Assembly: GCA_933228675.1 (NCBI GenBank) | Contig: OW121743.1 | Span: 59,828,639 to 59,892,638, forward strand | From: Stomorhina lunata | Lineage: Eukaryota; Arthropoda; Insecta; Diptera; Rhiniidae | Reading direction: 5' to 3' | Length of the DNA stretch: 64,000 bases | Notes under the pieces: model-generated | Told to the model about the DNA's origin: nothing | What the model saw: only the letters and a program-made list of their open reading frames with translations | Databases searched by the model: none | Translations under genes and position numbers: made by a program | Shown: positions 13,145 through 25,119 of the stretch, piece by piece | How positions within the stretch are numbered: the stretch's first letter is position 1 | Layout: the number at the start of each line of letters is the position of its first letter

Positions 13145-15690
13145 TAAATTTTCCTATAAAAATAGTAAAATTTTGAAAATTTTCCTATAAAAATAGCAAT
13201 ATTATATTTTCCTATAAAAATAGCAAAATTTTAAAAATTTTCCTATAAAAATAGTAAAATTTTGAAAATTTTCCAAAAATAATAGTAAAATTTTGAAAAT
13301 TTTCCTATAAAAATAGTAAAATTTTGAAAATTTTCCTATAAAAATAGTAAAATTATGAAAATTTTCCTATAAAAATAGCAAAATTTTGAAAATTTTCCTA
13401 TAAAAATAGTAACATTTTGAAAATTTTCTTATAAAAATAAAAAAATTTTGAAAATTTTGCTATAAAAATAGTAAAATTTTGAAAATTTACTTATAAAAAT
13501 AGTAAATTTTTGAAAATTTTATTATAAAAATAGTAAAATTTTTAAAATTTTCCTATAAAAATAGTAAAATTTTGAAAATTTTCCTATAAAAATAGGAAAA
13601 ATTTGAAAATTTTCCTATAAAAATAGTAAAATTTTGAAAATTTTCCTATAAAAAAAGTAAAATTTTGAAAATTTTCCTATAAAAATAGTAAAATTTTGAA
13701 AATTTTCCTATAAAAATAGTAAAATTTTGAAAATTTTCCTATAAAAATAGTAAAATTTTGAAAATTTTCCTATAAAACTAGTAAAATTTTGAAAATTTTC
13801 CTATAAAAATAGTAAAATTTTGAAAATTTTCCTATAAAAATAGTAAAATTTTGAAAATTTTCCTATAAAACTAGTAAAATTTTGATATAAAAATAGTAAA
13901 ACTTTAAAAATTTTCATTTTAAAATAGTAAAATTTTGAAAATTTTCCTATAAAAATAGTAAAATTTTGAAAATTTTCCTATAAAAATAGTAAAATTCTGA
14001 AAATTTTCCTATACAAATAGTAAAATTTTGAAAATGTTCCTATAAAAATAGTAAAATTTTGAAAATTTTCCTATAAAAATAGTAAAATTTTGAAAATTTT
14101 CCTATAAAAATAGTAAAATTTTGAAAATTTTCCTATAAAAATAGTAAAATTTTGAAAATTTTCCTATAAAAATAGTAAAATTTTGAAAATTTTCCTATAA
14201 AAATAGTAAAATTTGGAAAATTTTCCTATAAAAATAGTAAAATTTTGAAAATTTTCCTATAAAAATAGTAAAATTTTTGCTATAAAAATAGTAAAATTTT
14301 GAATATGTTCCTATAAAAATAGTAAAATTTTGAAAATGTTCCTATAAAAATAGTAAAATTTTGAAAATTTTCCTATAAAAATAGTAAAATTTTGAAAATT
14401 TTCCTATAAAAATAGTAAAATTTTGAAAATGTTCCTATAAAAATAGTAAAATTTTGAAAATTTTCCTATAAAAATAGCAAAATTTTGAAAATTTTCCTAT
14501 AAAAATAGTAAAATTTTGAAAATTTTCCTATAAAATAGTAAAATTTTGAAAATTTTCCTATAAAAATAGTAAAATTTTGAAAATTTTCCTCTAAAAATAG
14601 TAAAATTTTGAAAATTTTCCTATAAAAATAGTAAAATTTTTGCTATAAAAATAGTAAAATTTTGAATATGTTCCTATAAAAATAGTAAAATTTTGAAAAT
14701 GTTCCTATAAAAATAGTAAAATTTTGAAAATTTTCAAATAAAAATAGTAAAATTTTGAAAATTTTCCTATAAAATAGTAAAATTTTGAAAATTTTCCTAT
14801 AAAAATAGTAAAATTTTGAAAATTTTCCTCTAAAAATAGTAAAATTTTGAAAATTTTCCTATAAAAATAGTAAAATTTTTGCTATAAAAATAGTAAAATT
14901 TTGAATATGTTCCTATAAAAATAGTAAAATTTTGAAAATTTTCCTCTAAAAATAGTAAAATTTTGAAAATTTTCCTATAAAAATAGTAAAATTTTTAATA
15001 TGTTCCTATAAAAATAGTAAAATTTTTAATATGTTCCTATAAAAATAGTAAAATTTTGAAAATGTTCCTATAAAAATAGTAAAATTTTGAAAATTTTCCT
15101 ATAAAAATAGTAAAATTTTGAAAATGTTCCTATAAAAATAGTAAAATTTTGAAAATGTTCCTATAAAAATAGTAAAATTTTGAAAATTTTCCTATAAAAA
15201 TAGCAAAATTTTGAAAATTTTCCTATAAAAATAGTAAAATTTTGAAAATTTTCCTATAAAATAGTAAAATTTTGAAAATTTTCCTATAAAAATAGTAAAA
15301 TTTTGAAAATTTACCTCTAAAAATAGTAAAATTTTGAAAATTTTCCTATAAAAATAGTAAAATTTTGAAAATTTTCCTATAAAAATAGTAAAATTTTGAA
15401 GATTTTCCTATAAAAATAGTAAAATTTTGAAAATTTTCCTATAAAAATAGTAAAATTTTGAAAATTTTCCTATAAAAATAGTAAAATTTTGAAAATTTTC
15501 CTATAAAAATAGTAAAATTTTTAAAATTTTCTTATAAAAATAGTAAAATTTTAAAAATTTTCCTATAAACATAGTAAAATTTTCCTATAAAAATAGTAAA
15601 ATTTTCCTAGAAAAATAGTAAAATTTTGAAAATTTTCCTAAAAAAATTAGTAAAATTTTGGAAATTTTCCTATAAAAATAGTAAAATTTT
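13145..15690 (+). repeat. 31-bp satellite array, forward block
   Basis: About 80 units of 31 bp with cores AGTAAAATTTTGAAAATTTT and CCTATAAAAA. It begins about 80 bp after the exon B donor, inside the presumed intron. A roughly 210-bp motif including the short form AATTTTTGCTATAAAA recurs at about 14270, 14635, 14875, showing local higher-order amplification. Confidence 0.92.
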
Positions 15691-17130
15691 CAAAATTTTA
15701 CTATTTTTATAGGAAAATTTTCAAAATTTTACTATTTTTATAGATGAATTTTAAAAATTTTACTATTTTTATAGGAAAATTTTCCAAATTTTACTATTTT
15801 TATAGGAAAATTTTCAAAATTTTACTATTTTTATAGGAAAATTTTCAAAATTTTACTATTTTTATAGGAAAATTTTCAAAATTTTACTATTTTTATAGGA
15901 AAATTTTCAAAATTTTACTATTTTTATAGGAAAATTTTCAAAATTTTACTATTTTTATAGGAAAATTTTCAAAATTTTACTATTTTTATAGGAAAATTTT
16001 CAAAATTTTACTATTTTTATAGGAAAATTTTCAAAATTTTACTATTTTTATAGGAAAATTTTCAAAATTTTACTATTTTTATAGGAAAATTTTTAAAATT
16101 TTACTATTTTTATAGGAAAATTTTCAAAATTTCACTATTTTTATAGGAAAATTTTCAAAGTTTTCTATTTTTATAGAAAAATTTTCAAAATTTTACTATT
16201 TTTATAGGAAAATTTTCAAAATTTTACTATTTTTATAGGAAAATTTTCAAAATTTTACTAGTTTTAGAGGAACATTTTTAAAATTTTACTATTTCTATAG
16301 GAAGATTTTTAAAATGTTACTTCTTTTATAGAAAATTTTCAAAATTTTACTATTTTGATAGGAAAATTTTCAAAATTTTACTATTTTTAAAAATTATCAA
16401 AATTTTACTATTTATACAAATTTTCAAAATTCTCTATTTTTTTTAGGAAAATTTTCAAAATTTTACTATTTTTATAGGAAAATTTTCAAAATTTTACTAT
16501 TTTTATAGGAAAATTTTCAAAATTTCACTATTTTTATAGGAAAATTTTCAAAGTTTTCTATTTTTATAGAAAAATTTTCAAAATTTTACTATTTTTATAG
16601 GAAAATTTTCAAAATTTTACTATTTTTATAGGAAAATTTTCAAAATTTTACTAGTTTTAGAGGAACATTTTTAAAATTTTACTATTTCTATAGGAATATT
16701 TTTAAAATGTTACTTCTTTTATAGAAAATTTTCAAAATTTTACTATTTTGATAGGAAAATTTTCAAAATTTTACTATTTTTAAAAATTATCAAAATTTTA
16801 CTATTTATACAAATTTTCAAAATTCTCTATTTTTTTTTAGGAAAATTTTCAAAATTTTACTATTTTTATGGAAAATTTTACTATTTTTATATTAATATTT
16901 CAAAATTTTACTATTTTTATAGGAAAATTTTTTAAAATTTTACTCTTTTTATAGGGAAATTTTCAAAATTTGACTATTTTTAGAGGAACGTTTTTAAAAT
17001 TTTAAAATTTTTCTAGGAAAGTTTTCAAAATTTTACAATAGGTTAATTTTCAAAATTTTAGTATTTTTATAGGAACATTTTCAAAATTTTACTATTTTTA
17101 TAGGAAAATGTTACTGTTTTTGTAGGAACA
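15691..17130 (-). repeat. 31-bp satellite array, inverted block
   Basis: The same 31-bp unit in reverse complement (ACTATTTTTATAGGAAAATT). The switch at about 15690 is a perfect palindromic join, AGTAAAATTTT|C|AAAATTTTACT, so the two blocks can pair over about 1.4 kb. A segment of about 393 bp starting near 16131 is repeated near 16524. The array decays gradually after 16870. Confidence 0.9.
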
Positions 17131-18169
17131 TTTTCAAAATTAAAAATATTAAATTTGTATAGAAAATTTTTTCAAATCTTGAATTCGCTACAAAATCATG
17201 AAATGCTTATTAATAGAAAAATGCGAAGTGGTTCCCCAAAAACTGTTTAAAACTTTGGATTAAAGTGAATATGAGACATTTTTCCATCTTTATGTAAATA
17301 ATTTTTTCTTCTAAGAATTCTTCTATAAATCAATTTGAAAAGTGTTAGATAAATTAAGTTTTTAATAAAAGTTATAAATTTTAAATGCTTTTACAAAGAT
17401 GCTGTCATATAAATTTTGAAATTTATTACCTTTTGAAAAATAAGTTAATTAATAACACTGTGCTACACATTTTTGGCAGTTGTATTGAAAAATGTAGTTT
17501 TTGTTCTAAAATGACTAAAACTCTCATAGATATCTTTAAAGCTGTACCTTGGTATAATCTTTATTTTTTAACCCTAATTGAGTTATTGTACTCTAGGGTA
17601 TAGAAAGCATCGCTTTATTGATCACTAAAAGCTCATCACTTTTGCTACGATTACGGCTGCCTTTAAGATTTGTTTTGCATTAGCACAGTGTAACAATTAA
17701 GTCATGTCTTAATAAATTAAATTAAATTTTATTTCAATATTTCTTTGATTAATTTATAAGAATGTGTTAAAAATATTAGCACATTTTATTATAGTCATAT
17801 TATCGGAAATATGATAAAAAAAAATAAATTAATTAATTAAATTATTAGAGATCAAAACAAGATTAAATAAAGAATATCTAGAGAACAGCTGATATCTAAT
17901 ACAAATTATGACATAATATGGACTATAATGCACTTAAACGAGTAACTTTGAATTTGAAAATCGAAATTGAGGAAAATTGAAGAGATTTAAGAGTTTTGAT
18001 TTTAAATTTATACCTTTTATACAGAGACTCTGCACAGTGGATTGAAGATGAAGTAAAATCTGTAAGTAATGTTACATCTAGAGTCAAAATTTCGTTTGAC
18101 TCTGGAGGAGAATTGAAAACTAAAAATTTCTAATTTGAACCACGAACTTTTTACTATTTTTCCCCATTC
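17131..18169. other. AT-rich DNA, no gene seen
   Basis: No splice-flanked exon or recognisable element. The open frame at 17385-17603 has no similarity to a known family and the codon make-up of background DNA. Confidence 0.4.
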
Positions 18170-18665
18170 ATAGATTTCGAATTTCTCAAGTACAAATTAC
18201 ACTAGCCAACAGCCAAAATTACATTTACGTTAAACCATTTTTTATGTGTTATTGTCCCCTTAGTACTATAAACACCAGAAATTTTTAATTTTTTCATAGA
18301 TTTTTTTTTTGTCTGAAATTGGAAATTTTAAAGATGCTGTCCTAGTTACTTAACTATATCATGAAAAAGACTTATCCAATTTTATTTAAAATTACATCAA
18401 TTGATTAAGAACTAAATTGCCTTATAGTAGTAAGTTTTTGTGTGATCAACGGTTTTGGAGTTATTTACATTTTTGAAGCAATTAAATGTTTTTTTTTTTT
18501 GAAAAATTGAAAAAATTTTATTTGTTAAAATTTTATAAAAAATAGAAAATGGCAAAAATTTACCAACGTTACCCAATGATCATAAAATCTATGAATATTC
18601 TAAATAATATAGTTTTATATTCTGAAATTCCATCGATTAGCAGTTATTTAATTACAGTTTAGAAG
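18170..18665 (-). repeat. Solitary diverged monomer of the ~388-bp satellite
   Basis: Contains CAACGGTTTTGGAGTTATT near 18450, the reverse complement of the ATAACTCCAAAACCGTTG landmark of the 34890-36500 array, and other degenerate matches nearby. Extent is approximate. Confidence 0.5.
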
Positions 18666-18689
18666 ATACAGATTAATTACCACTTTTTT

Positions 18690-19428
18690 TATACCCTTCA
18701 CCAATAGGTGAAAGGGTATTATAAGTTTGTGATTCCGTTTGTTATTATTTTATTAGTGATCGTAGACCCCATAAAAATTATAGCGATCGACTCAGAATCG
18801 GGAGGAGAATCGATTAAGCGATGTCCGTCTGTCTGTCTGCCCGTCCGTCTGTCTGTCTGTTAAAATCAAGTTTCTGAAGCCCCTGGAGGATGGACTTACA
18901 TAAATTATATATCAGATTTTAGGAAATTCTCCCGCAATGAACGCTATTAAGTTTCATTAAAATCGGTTTATAATTACCGAAAATATCGGAAAAATACCAA
19001 AAATTAGACGAAAATTTTAAAATTTTTGATTGAAACACACTTTTAAATAACAAGAGAAAAAAGATACTCCTGGTATACATGTGATAATATGTTATATACC
19101 AGATAGTACCAGAATAGTTTCCCAAAGCACTCTGTAAAATTTTATCAAAATCGGTCCATAAACAACTGAGATATCGCCAAAACACTACTTGTGATGTACA
19201 GCAAATTGCCCAAAGTACGTGTCTAAGAAATTTTGTTTACATTTTGTAAGTATTGTTTCGGCGATATCTCATGTGGTTATGGACCGATTGTGATGAAATT
19301 TGACATCGTTCTTTGTGTGAGGATTTTCTAAAATCTATACTCCACAAATCTGATTACGAATACCATTCAAATTGTACCGATCAACTCAGAATCGGCAGGA
19401 GAATCGATTTCGCGACCTCCGTCCGTCC

Positions 19429-19495
<67 letters not shown>

Positions 19496-19600
19496 CGTCT
19501 GTTTATTTGTCCCTCCGTCCGTCTGTTTTTTTGTCCGTCCGTCTACCTGTCTGTAATTTCTTCCTAAGAAGTACAAAAATGCAGCTAAGTACATGATATC
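18690..19600. repeat. Dispersed dipteran repeat with (GTCY)n microsatellites
   Basis: A hairpin ATACCCTTCACC/AGGTGAAAGGGTAT at about 18691-18719 is followed by GACTCAGAATCGGGAGGAGA and (GTCY)n at about 18825-18860. The same arrangement recurs with ACTCAGAATCGGCAGGAGAA and a long (TGTC)n at about 19418-19500. A conserved core next to (GTCY)n resembles the Drosophila mini-me type repeats. ORFs across the (TGTC)n on both strands are artefacts. Confidence 0.55.
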
Positions 19601-19898
19601 CGTTCAAAACCTACATATGTATGTAAGTATCTCACATATCAACGAAAATTTAAATTTTTTAATTGCAATTGGGAGAAATCCGTTCACGTTTGACAATTGA
19701 TCCCGTATAACTTCGCCTAAGATACGATGATGCCATTTAGTATAAAGACGTTGTACAATATTGATATTCAGGGCGATAGCGCCTAAAATAAACTTTCTAG
19801 AAGGACAACATTTGACAAAAGTATTTCTGGTCTTTTGAAAAGTTCGATATCTTATCTTATATTCTTAAACGAGCAATAATTGTATATATATATATATA

Positions 19899-21164
19899 AC
19901 GGGTGTTTTTTTTAGAGGTATAGAACTTCGAATTGAAATAAAACACAAGAAAATCGTTTTAATGTCCATCAATTTGGCTTTATTGGAAGGATAATTTTAT
20001 GCCATTAATGTTTAAATATGATTTCGGGCATGTGGCCGCCGCGGCTGGCTCGAATAAAGCCAATTCTACAGGTCCAATTCTCAACTACTTTTTCGAGCAT
20101 ATGGGGCCGTATGTTGGCAATAACGCCACGAATGTTGGCTTCCAAGTCCCCTAGCGTTTCTGGTTTGTTGGCGTAGACGAGCGACTTCACATATCCCCAA
20201 AGAAAATAATCTACGATCTTGGTGGCCAATTGACAGGTCCATTCCACGAAATTATGCGCTCATCGAATGTTTCCTTCAATAAATCAATTGTGACGTGCGC
20301 TGTGTGGCATGTAGCGCCGTCTTGTTGGAACCACAACTCATCCACATTCATGCCATCCAATTGGGGAACAAAATAGTCGGTTATCATGGCTCTATACCGG
20401 TCTCCATTTATGGTAACTGACTCTCCAGCATTATTTCGGAAGAAGTATGGCCCAATGACTCCACCAGCCCATAGAGCACACCAAACAGTCAGTTTTTGTG
20501 GATGTAATGGCGTCTCAAGGGTCTCATGTGGATTCTCTTCACTCCAAATGCGGCAATTTTGCTTGTTGACGTAGCCATTCAACCAAAAATGAGCCTCATC
20601 ACTGAACAAAATTTTGCGATGAAAATCAGCATCGAGATCAATCTCATTTTCGGCCCATACACCAAAATCACGACGCATTGCATGGTCTCGCGGCTTTAAT
20701 TATTGCACAAGCTGGATCTTGTTAGGTCGCAAGCCAAGATCTTTGCGCAAAATCTTCCATAAAGTTGATGGACAAAGCTCCAATTGCTGTGCACGGTGGC
20801 GAATCGATTCATTCGGGTCCTCTTCAACACTTTGCTCTACAGCGGCAATTGTTTCTTCGGTGCGCACTGTTCGACGTCGCTGCGGATGCGTATTATCACA
20901 TAGAGTAAACGTAGTGCGAAAACGATCCATGGTTAACCGAATTAATTGCTCTGATGGACGATTATGTCGACCATAAAATGGACGGAGCTTGCGGAAAACT
21001 TCGCGAACTGAACCATTATTTTCGAAATAAATTTGCACGATTTGCAAGCGTTGTTCTTTTGTCAACCTGTTCATGATGAAATGGCAAACCAAACTAAATA
21101 TTAATCACTTGACAGCTGACAAAATGGCCGCCAGTTAAAAAAGTGATGCCAACTTAAAGTTCTA
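19899..21164 (-). mobile_element. Mariner-like (IS630-Tc1-mariner) element, one end truncated
   Basis: The left end has GGGTGTTTTTTTTAGAGGTA preceded by TA. The right end stops at AAAGTTCTA, lacking the last 20-odd bases of the inverted repeat. It is nested in the Helitron-like copy next to a deletion, so the insertion was followed by a boundary rearrangement. It holds the broken transposase at 20005-21076. Confidence 0.85.
20005..21076 (-). pseudogene. Mariner-like transposase (DUF4817 + DDE type), inactivated
   Basis: Cut-and-paste transposase relic. Seen on the minus strand: N-terminal helix-turn-helix region starting M-N-R-L-T-K-E-Q-R; then the DDE region with F-S-D-E-A-H (first catalytic Asp) and W-F-Q-Q-D-G-A-T-C-H (second). 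Lesions against the copy at 40892: a G-to-T change makes a stop after I-Q-L-V-Q at about 20700, and a 17-bp deletion near 20210 removes the C-D-L-T-P-L-D block with the third catalytic Asp and shifts the frame. The C-terminal part (20005-20210) remains recognisable. The DUF4817 plus DDE order is known for insect elements of this group. Confidence 0.9.
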
Positions 21165-22054
21165 AACTAAAGAATATAGAAAGAAACTTGGTACTGCAAT
21201 CAATAGATGTAAAAAAAACATGAAACACGTATTTGGTACTTTTTTGATTTTGGAGCCAAAATGGGTAAAAAAGGGATAAAATGATAACATCTCCAAAGTA
21301 ATATGAATAGGAACATTATACATTATGTTAAATGCGTTTTAAAAAATGTACCGAATTCAATTGGCACCAAAAAAGTACCAAGTATACATATGGAACTTTT
21401 AGAAATTAGGGAATAAAAAGGGGGAAAAATTAGTATTATTTTAAACAAATGAATGTTTGTCTGTATGTATATTCTTTATAGAATAGTAAACTGTGAATTT
21501 GATTGTGTTATGCTCTTTAGCGAAGATGTTGCGGATAAGCCGGCGAAGGTTTTAATGTTGATAAGACTAATTTCCGACAGATGGCGCCACTGAAAATTAC
21601 TAAAAATTAATTAAATCGTAAACTGTACATTTGATCATGCAAAGTTGTAGCGCATGAGCCGGCGAAGGCTTTTTAGTTGGTATGAATAATTTCCAACAGG
21701 TGGCGCTACAGAAACTTACTCAAAGTCAATTTAATCGTAATCTGTACATTTAATCATGCTACAGTCTTTAGCAAAGTTGTTGCACATGAGCCGACGAAGG
21801 TTTCTTAGTTGGTATGAAGAAATTTCGACAGGTGACGCTACTGAAATTTACTCAAAGTTAATTTAATCGTATGCTGTACATTTAATCATGCTATAATCTT
21901 CAGCAAAGTTGTTACGGATAAGCCGAAGAAGGTTTATGAATTGGAATAAGCAAAGTCCGACAGGTGGCGCCACAGAAAACTACTCAAAATGAATTAAATC
22001 GTAAACTGTGCATTTGATCAGACTATAATCTTTACCAAAGTTGTTGCGCATTGA

Positions 22055-23015
22055 AAATTTCCCATTTTTAAAGAAAATTTGAAAAATTTCTTTTTTTTTA
22101 ATACGAAATTTGAAAAATTTCCTATTTTGTTAGGAAATTCCAAAAATTTTCGTTTTTATAGGAAATTTTCAAAATTTGCTATTTTTATGCTACATTTTAA
22201 AAATTTCCCACTTTTATGGGAAATTTTAAAAATTTCCCATTTTTATGGGAAATTTTTAAAATTTCCCTTTTTTATGGGAAATTTTAAAAATTTCCCTTTT
22301 TTATATGAAAATTTCCCATCAAAATGGGAAATTTTGAAAATTTCCTTTAAAAGTGGTAAATTTTTAAATTTTCTATAAAAATTAGAAATTTTGAAAACTT
22401 CCCATAAAAATGAAATATTTTGAAATTATCCCATAAAAATGGAAAATTTTTAAAATAACCCATAAAAATGGAAAACTTTCTATAAAAATGGGAGATTTTA
22501 AAATATCCTATAAAAATGGGAAATTTTGAAAATTTCCCTTAGAAATGAAAAATAGCCCTTAAAATTTAAAATTTTGAAAATTTCCCATAAAAATTTAATA
22601 TTTTCAAAATTTCCTATAATAATGGGAAATTTTCTATATATTTTAGAAAATTTTTTTAAAGTATTCCATTTTTATGGGAAATTTTAAAAATTTCTCATTT
22701 TTATGGTTTATTTTCAAAATTTTCTATTTTTATGGGAAGCTTTCAAAATTTCCCATTTTTGTGGGATATTTCAAAATTTTCCATTTTAAAAGATAACTTT
22801 CAAAGTTTCCCATTTTTATGGGTTATTTTTAAAATTTTCCATTTTATGGGTTTTTTTCAAAATTTTTCATTTCAATTTTTCCTTTAAAAATGGAAATTTT
22901 GAAAATGCCTAAAAAAAATTTCCCTTTTTTTAAAAGAAATTTTCAAAAATTTTCCATGTTAAAGGAGATTTGAAAAATTTCCTATTTTATAGGAAATTTC
23001 AAAAATTTTCGTTTT
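22055..23015. repeat. Degenerate satellite with mixed orientation
   Basis: Units of about 30 bp built on AAATTTCCCATTTTTATGGG and its reverse complement, with G/C changes from the TAGGAAA series (CCCAT/ATGGG replaces CCTAT/ATAGG). Both halves of the palindrome changed together. The block is older and less regular than the others. Confidence 0.75.
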
Positions 23016-24252
23016 TTATAAGCGTTGGTCTAATATGGGCGTAGATAAGATAAGTAGATATATATGGACCGATTCAACAATTTGATTATTTTTATAAAGT
23101 GATTTACATTCATTCTAATATTGGCTTGATTTCATTAAAATTCAATTTATTTTATGGTTGTGGGAGGCGCAATTTGCAAATATTATTTCGTTTCCGATGA
23201 CCAGTCCAACTTGTTTAAATTTTAAAATTTGTTTAAAATCCCATATTCAAAATTTAAATAATTATAATACGAGTAAGACATAAAAATTACACTGTTCAAC
23301 AGCATTTTGAAAGGTATTTGTACTAGTTTTGAATACTCAATTTAGAAAACGAGTTCTCTGCAGAAATTTTTGACCTACATGATCCGTTTTAAGGAAAAAG
23401 TAGTAGTTCCAACATGGTCCTATATAATGCAAGCATATTTCAAACAAGATATTTGCCAATACTAGCAATTAAAACATAAAACATGGCTTTGCTATTACTG
23501 TTGTCATCTATGGGTTTTGAATTATTTTTGGACTAGTCCTAGTTCTTTATGGAGTACTCCTCCCCATTGTCTAAGGAGTAGCCATAATTTCTGCAGGGTT
23601 TGTGTTAAAAGTGATTTTCTGATCTTTATCTGGGAAATTTTATTGTTAAATGGATCATGTTTGTTTCATGTATTTGGATTACTTTTGGACTAGTCTTAGT
23701 CCCTTATGGAGTACTTCTCCCCAGCGTTTAAGAAGTAGTCAAGATTTCCGAAGGGCTTATGTTAAAAAAAAGTGATTTTTAAGATTATTGTAAAATTTTA
23801 GCTGAAACTTATTCAAAATTCATTTAATATTAGTTTAAATGATATGAATTTTCATTTGAATATTAATGTAAAAATGTTTTGAAACTGAACCGATTACATC
23901 TGTCATTAACATTGGAATTGTATTTATCTCGATTTGACTTTTATAAAGATATTTTTTAATACTTCGGAGTAAAGAGTTTTAGCTATACATTTTCTTCTGT
24001 TGACCAGTGTTGTCAAAAAATTTATAAATTTTTAATTATTGTTTTAAAATTCTGTTGTCATAATTTAACTTAATGCTCGTGTTTATCATGTGATTAAGAA
24101 TCAATGAATTTAATTTGTTTCAAAACCAGATATAACAAAAAATTAAGACAAATATGATACAAATACATACAAATGTACATATGTTTCAAAATTTTATATT
24201 ATCATTAGTATGAATAAATAAATATTTAAAAAGTTATTCAAATATGAATTAT
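23016..24252. other. AT-rich DNA with one 157-bp tandem duplication
   Basis: A segment around TTTTGGACTAGTCCTAG (23521) is repeated from 23678 with about 85 percent identity by eye. No exon or RNA gene seen. Confidence 0.5.
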
Positions 24253-24482
24253 CAGGTATGTGATGGACATTTTTCGTTTTCAAATCGATCGATTTCAGAC
24301 ATATTTTTTAGCTAATTTTCGGTTATTTCCGCCAAAAAAATGAAAATATTGGCTTTAATCCTTTTGACTGATATTTTATCTTTCATTTGGTTTGAATTTT
24401 TTGGGAAAATAACCGAAAATTATCTCAAAAATATATCTGAAATCGATCGATTTGAAAACGATCGTTTTCCATCACATACCTG
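24253..24482. mobile_element. 230-bp foldback MITE
   Basis: Inverted repeats span nearly the whole element. The left arm starts CAGGTATGTGATGGA and holds TTTTCAAATCGATCGATTTC; the right arm is its complement, ending TCCATCACATACCTG. TAT flanks both sides, so a short target duplication is possible. The superfamily is not clear. Confidence 0.75.
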
Positions 24483-24617
24483 TATATTTTCTAAACAAAA
24501 CAAGTTAGAAAATGATATGTATAGTCGGTCGAGCCCCGATAATTTGATACTCTTCACTACGAAAGTCAAATATGGAGCAACAAATCTAAAAGTTTTTCGA
24601 CTTGTATGTTGATAACG

Positions 24618-25119
24618 CCCTAGGATTAAAGATAATGTCAAAACAATTCCAAAAAATATTTTTTTATTTTTTTACCACGCCTACAAATACCGCCCTTTTA
24701 GTATTTTGTTCACTGTGTCGTCATTTTAAGTCCGATCATAACATTTTAAAAATCGGTGTTCTCGGCTCTGTAAGGGCTACATTTCTCTCTATGATAGTTT
24801 TTTACTACCACGTCAAATAGTCATAACTTCTAAAATATAGATTTTTACTCGATTTGATTAGGGTGGGTACGACTCAGAATTTTAAAAAGTTATGACTAGA
24901 AATTGACGAGGTTGTAAAAAACTATCAAAGAGAGAAATGTAGCTCTTACAGAGCATAAACATCGATATATAAAGTGTTATAATAGACTAAAGATGGCGAC
25001 ACAGTGAAAAAAATACTAATACTAAAAAATACCACGCCTACAAATACCGCCCATTTGTAGGCGTGGTAAAAAAAAAAATTTTTTTGGAATTGTTTTGACA
25101 TTATCTTTAATCCTAGGGG
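24618..25119. mobile_element. About 500-bp foldback element
   Basis: Arms begin CCCTAGGATTAAAGATAATG at the left and end with the complement at the right, and pairing continues inward (CAAAACAATTCCAAAAAA, then CACGCCTACAAATACCGCCC, then the TAGTTTTTTAC region) to a centre near 24860. A second small hairpin, CCACGCC...GGCGTGG, lies inside the right arm near 25032-25068. Confidence 0.75.

Larger units (their letters stand above)
19859..22051 (+). mobile_element. Helitron-like element, copy 3, broken by a mariner-like insertion
   Basis: 5' start ATTCTTAAACGAGCAATAAT and (TA)n are intact, then the mariner-like element at 19899-21164 intervenes. After it the Helitron body resumes at AACTAAAGAATATAG, so about 340 bp present in copy 1 (6560-6896) are missing here. 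The 120-bp units run to GTTGCGCAT at 22051, where the copy is truncated into satellite. Confidence 0.6.

Noticed and set aside
19313..19596. Cys/Val/Leu-Ser and Asp-Arg-Gln-Thr repeat ORFs on both strands
   Set aside because: Translations of a (TGTC)n microsatellite in all frames.
22079..22378. 99-codon ORF
   Set aside because: Translation of the degenerate ATGGG satellite.
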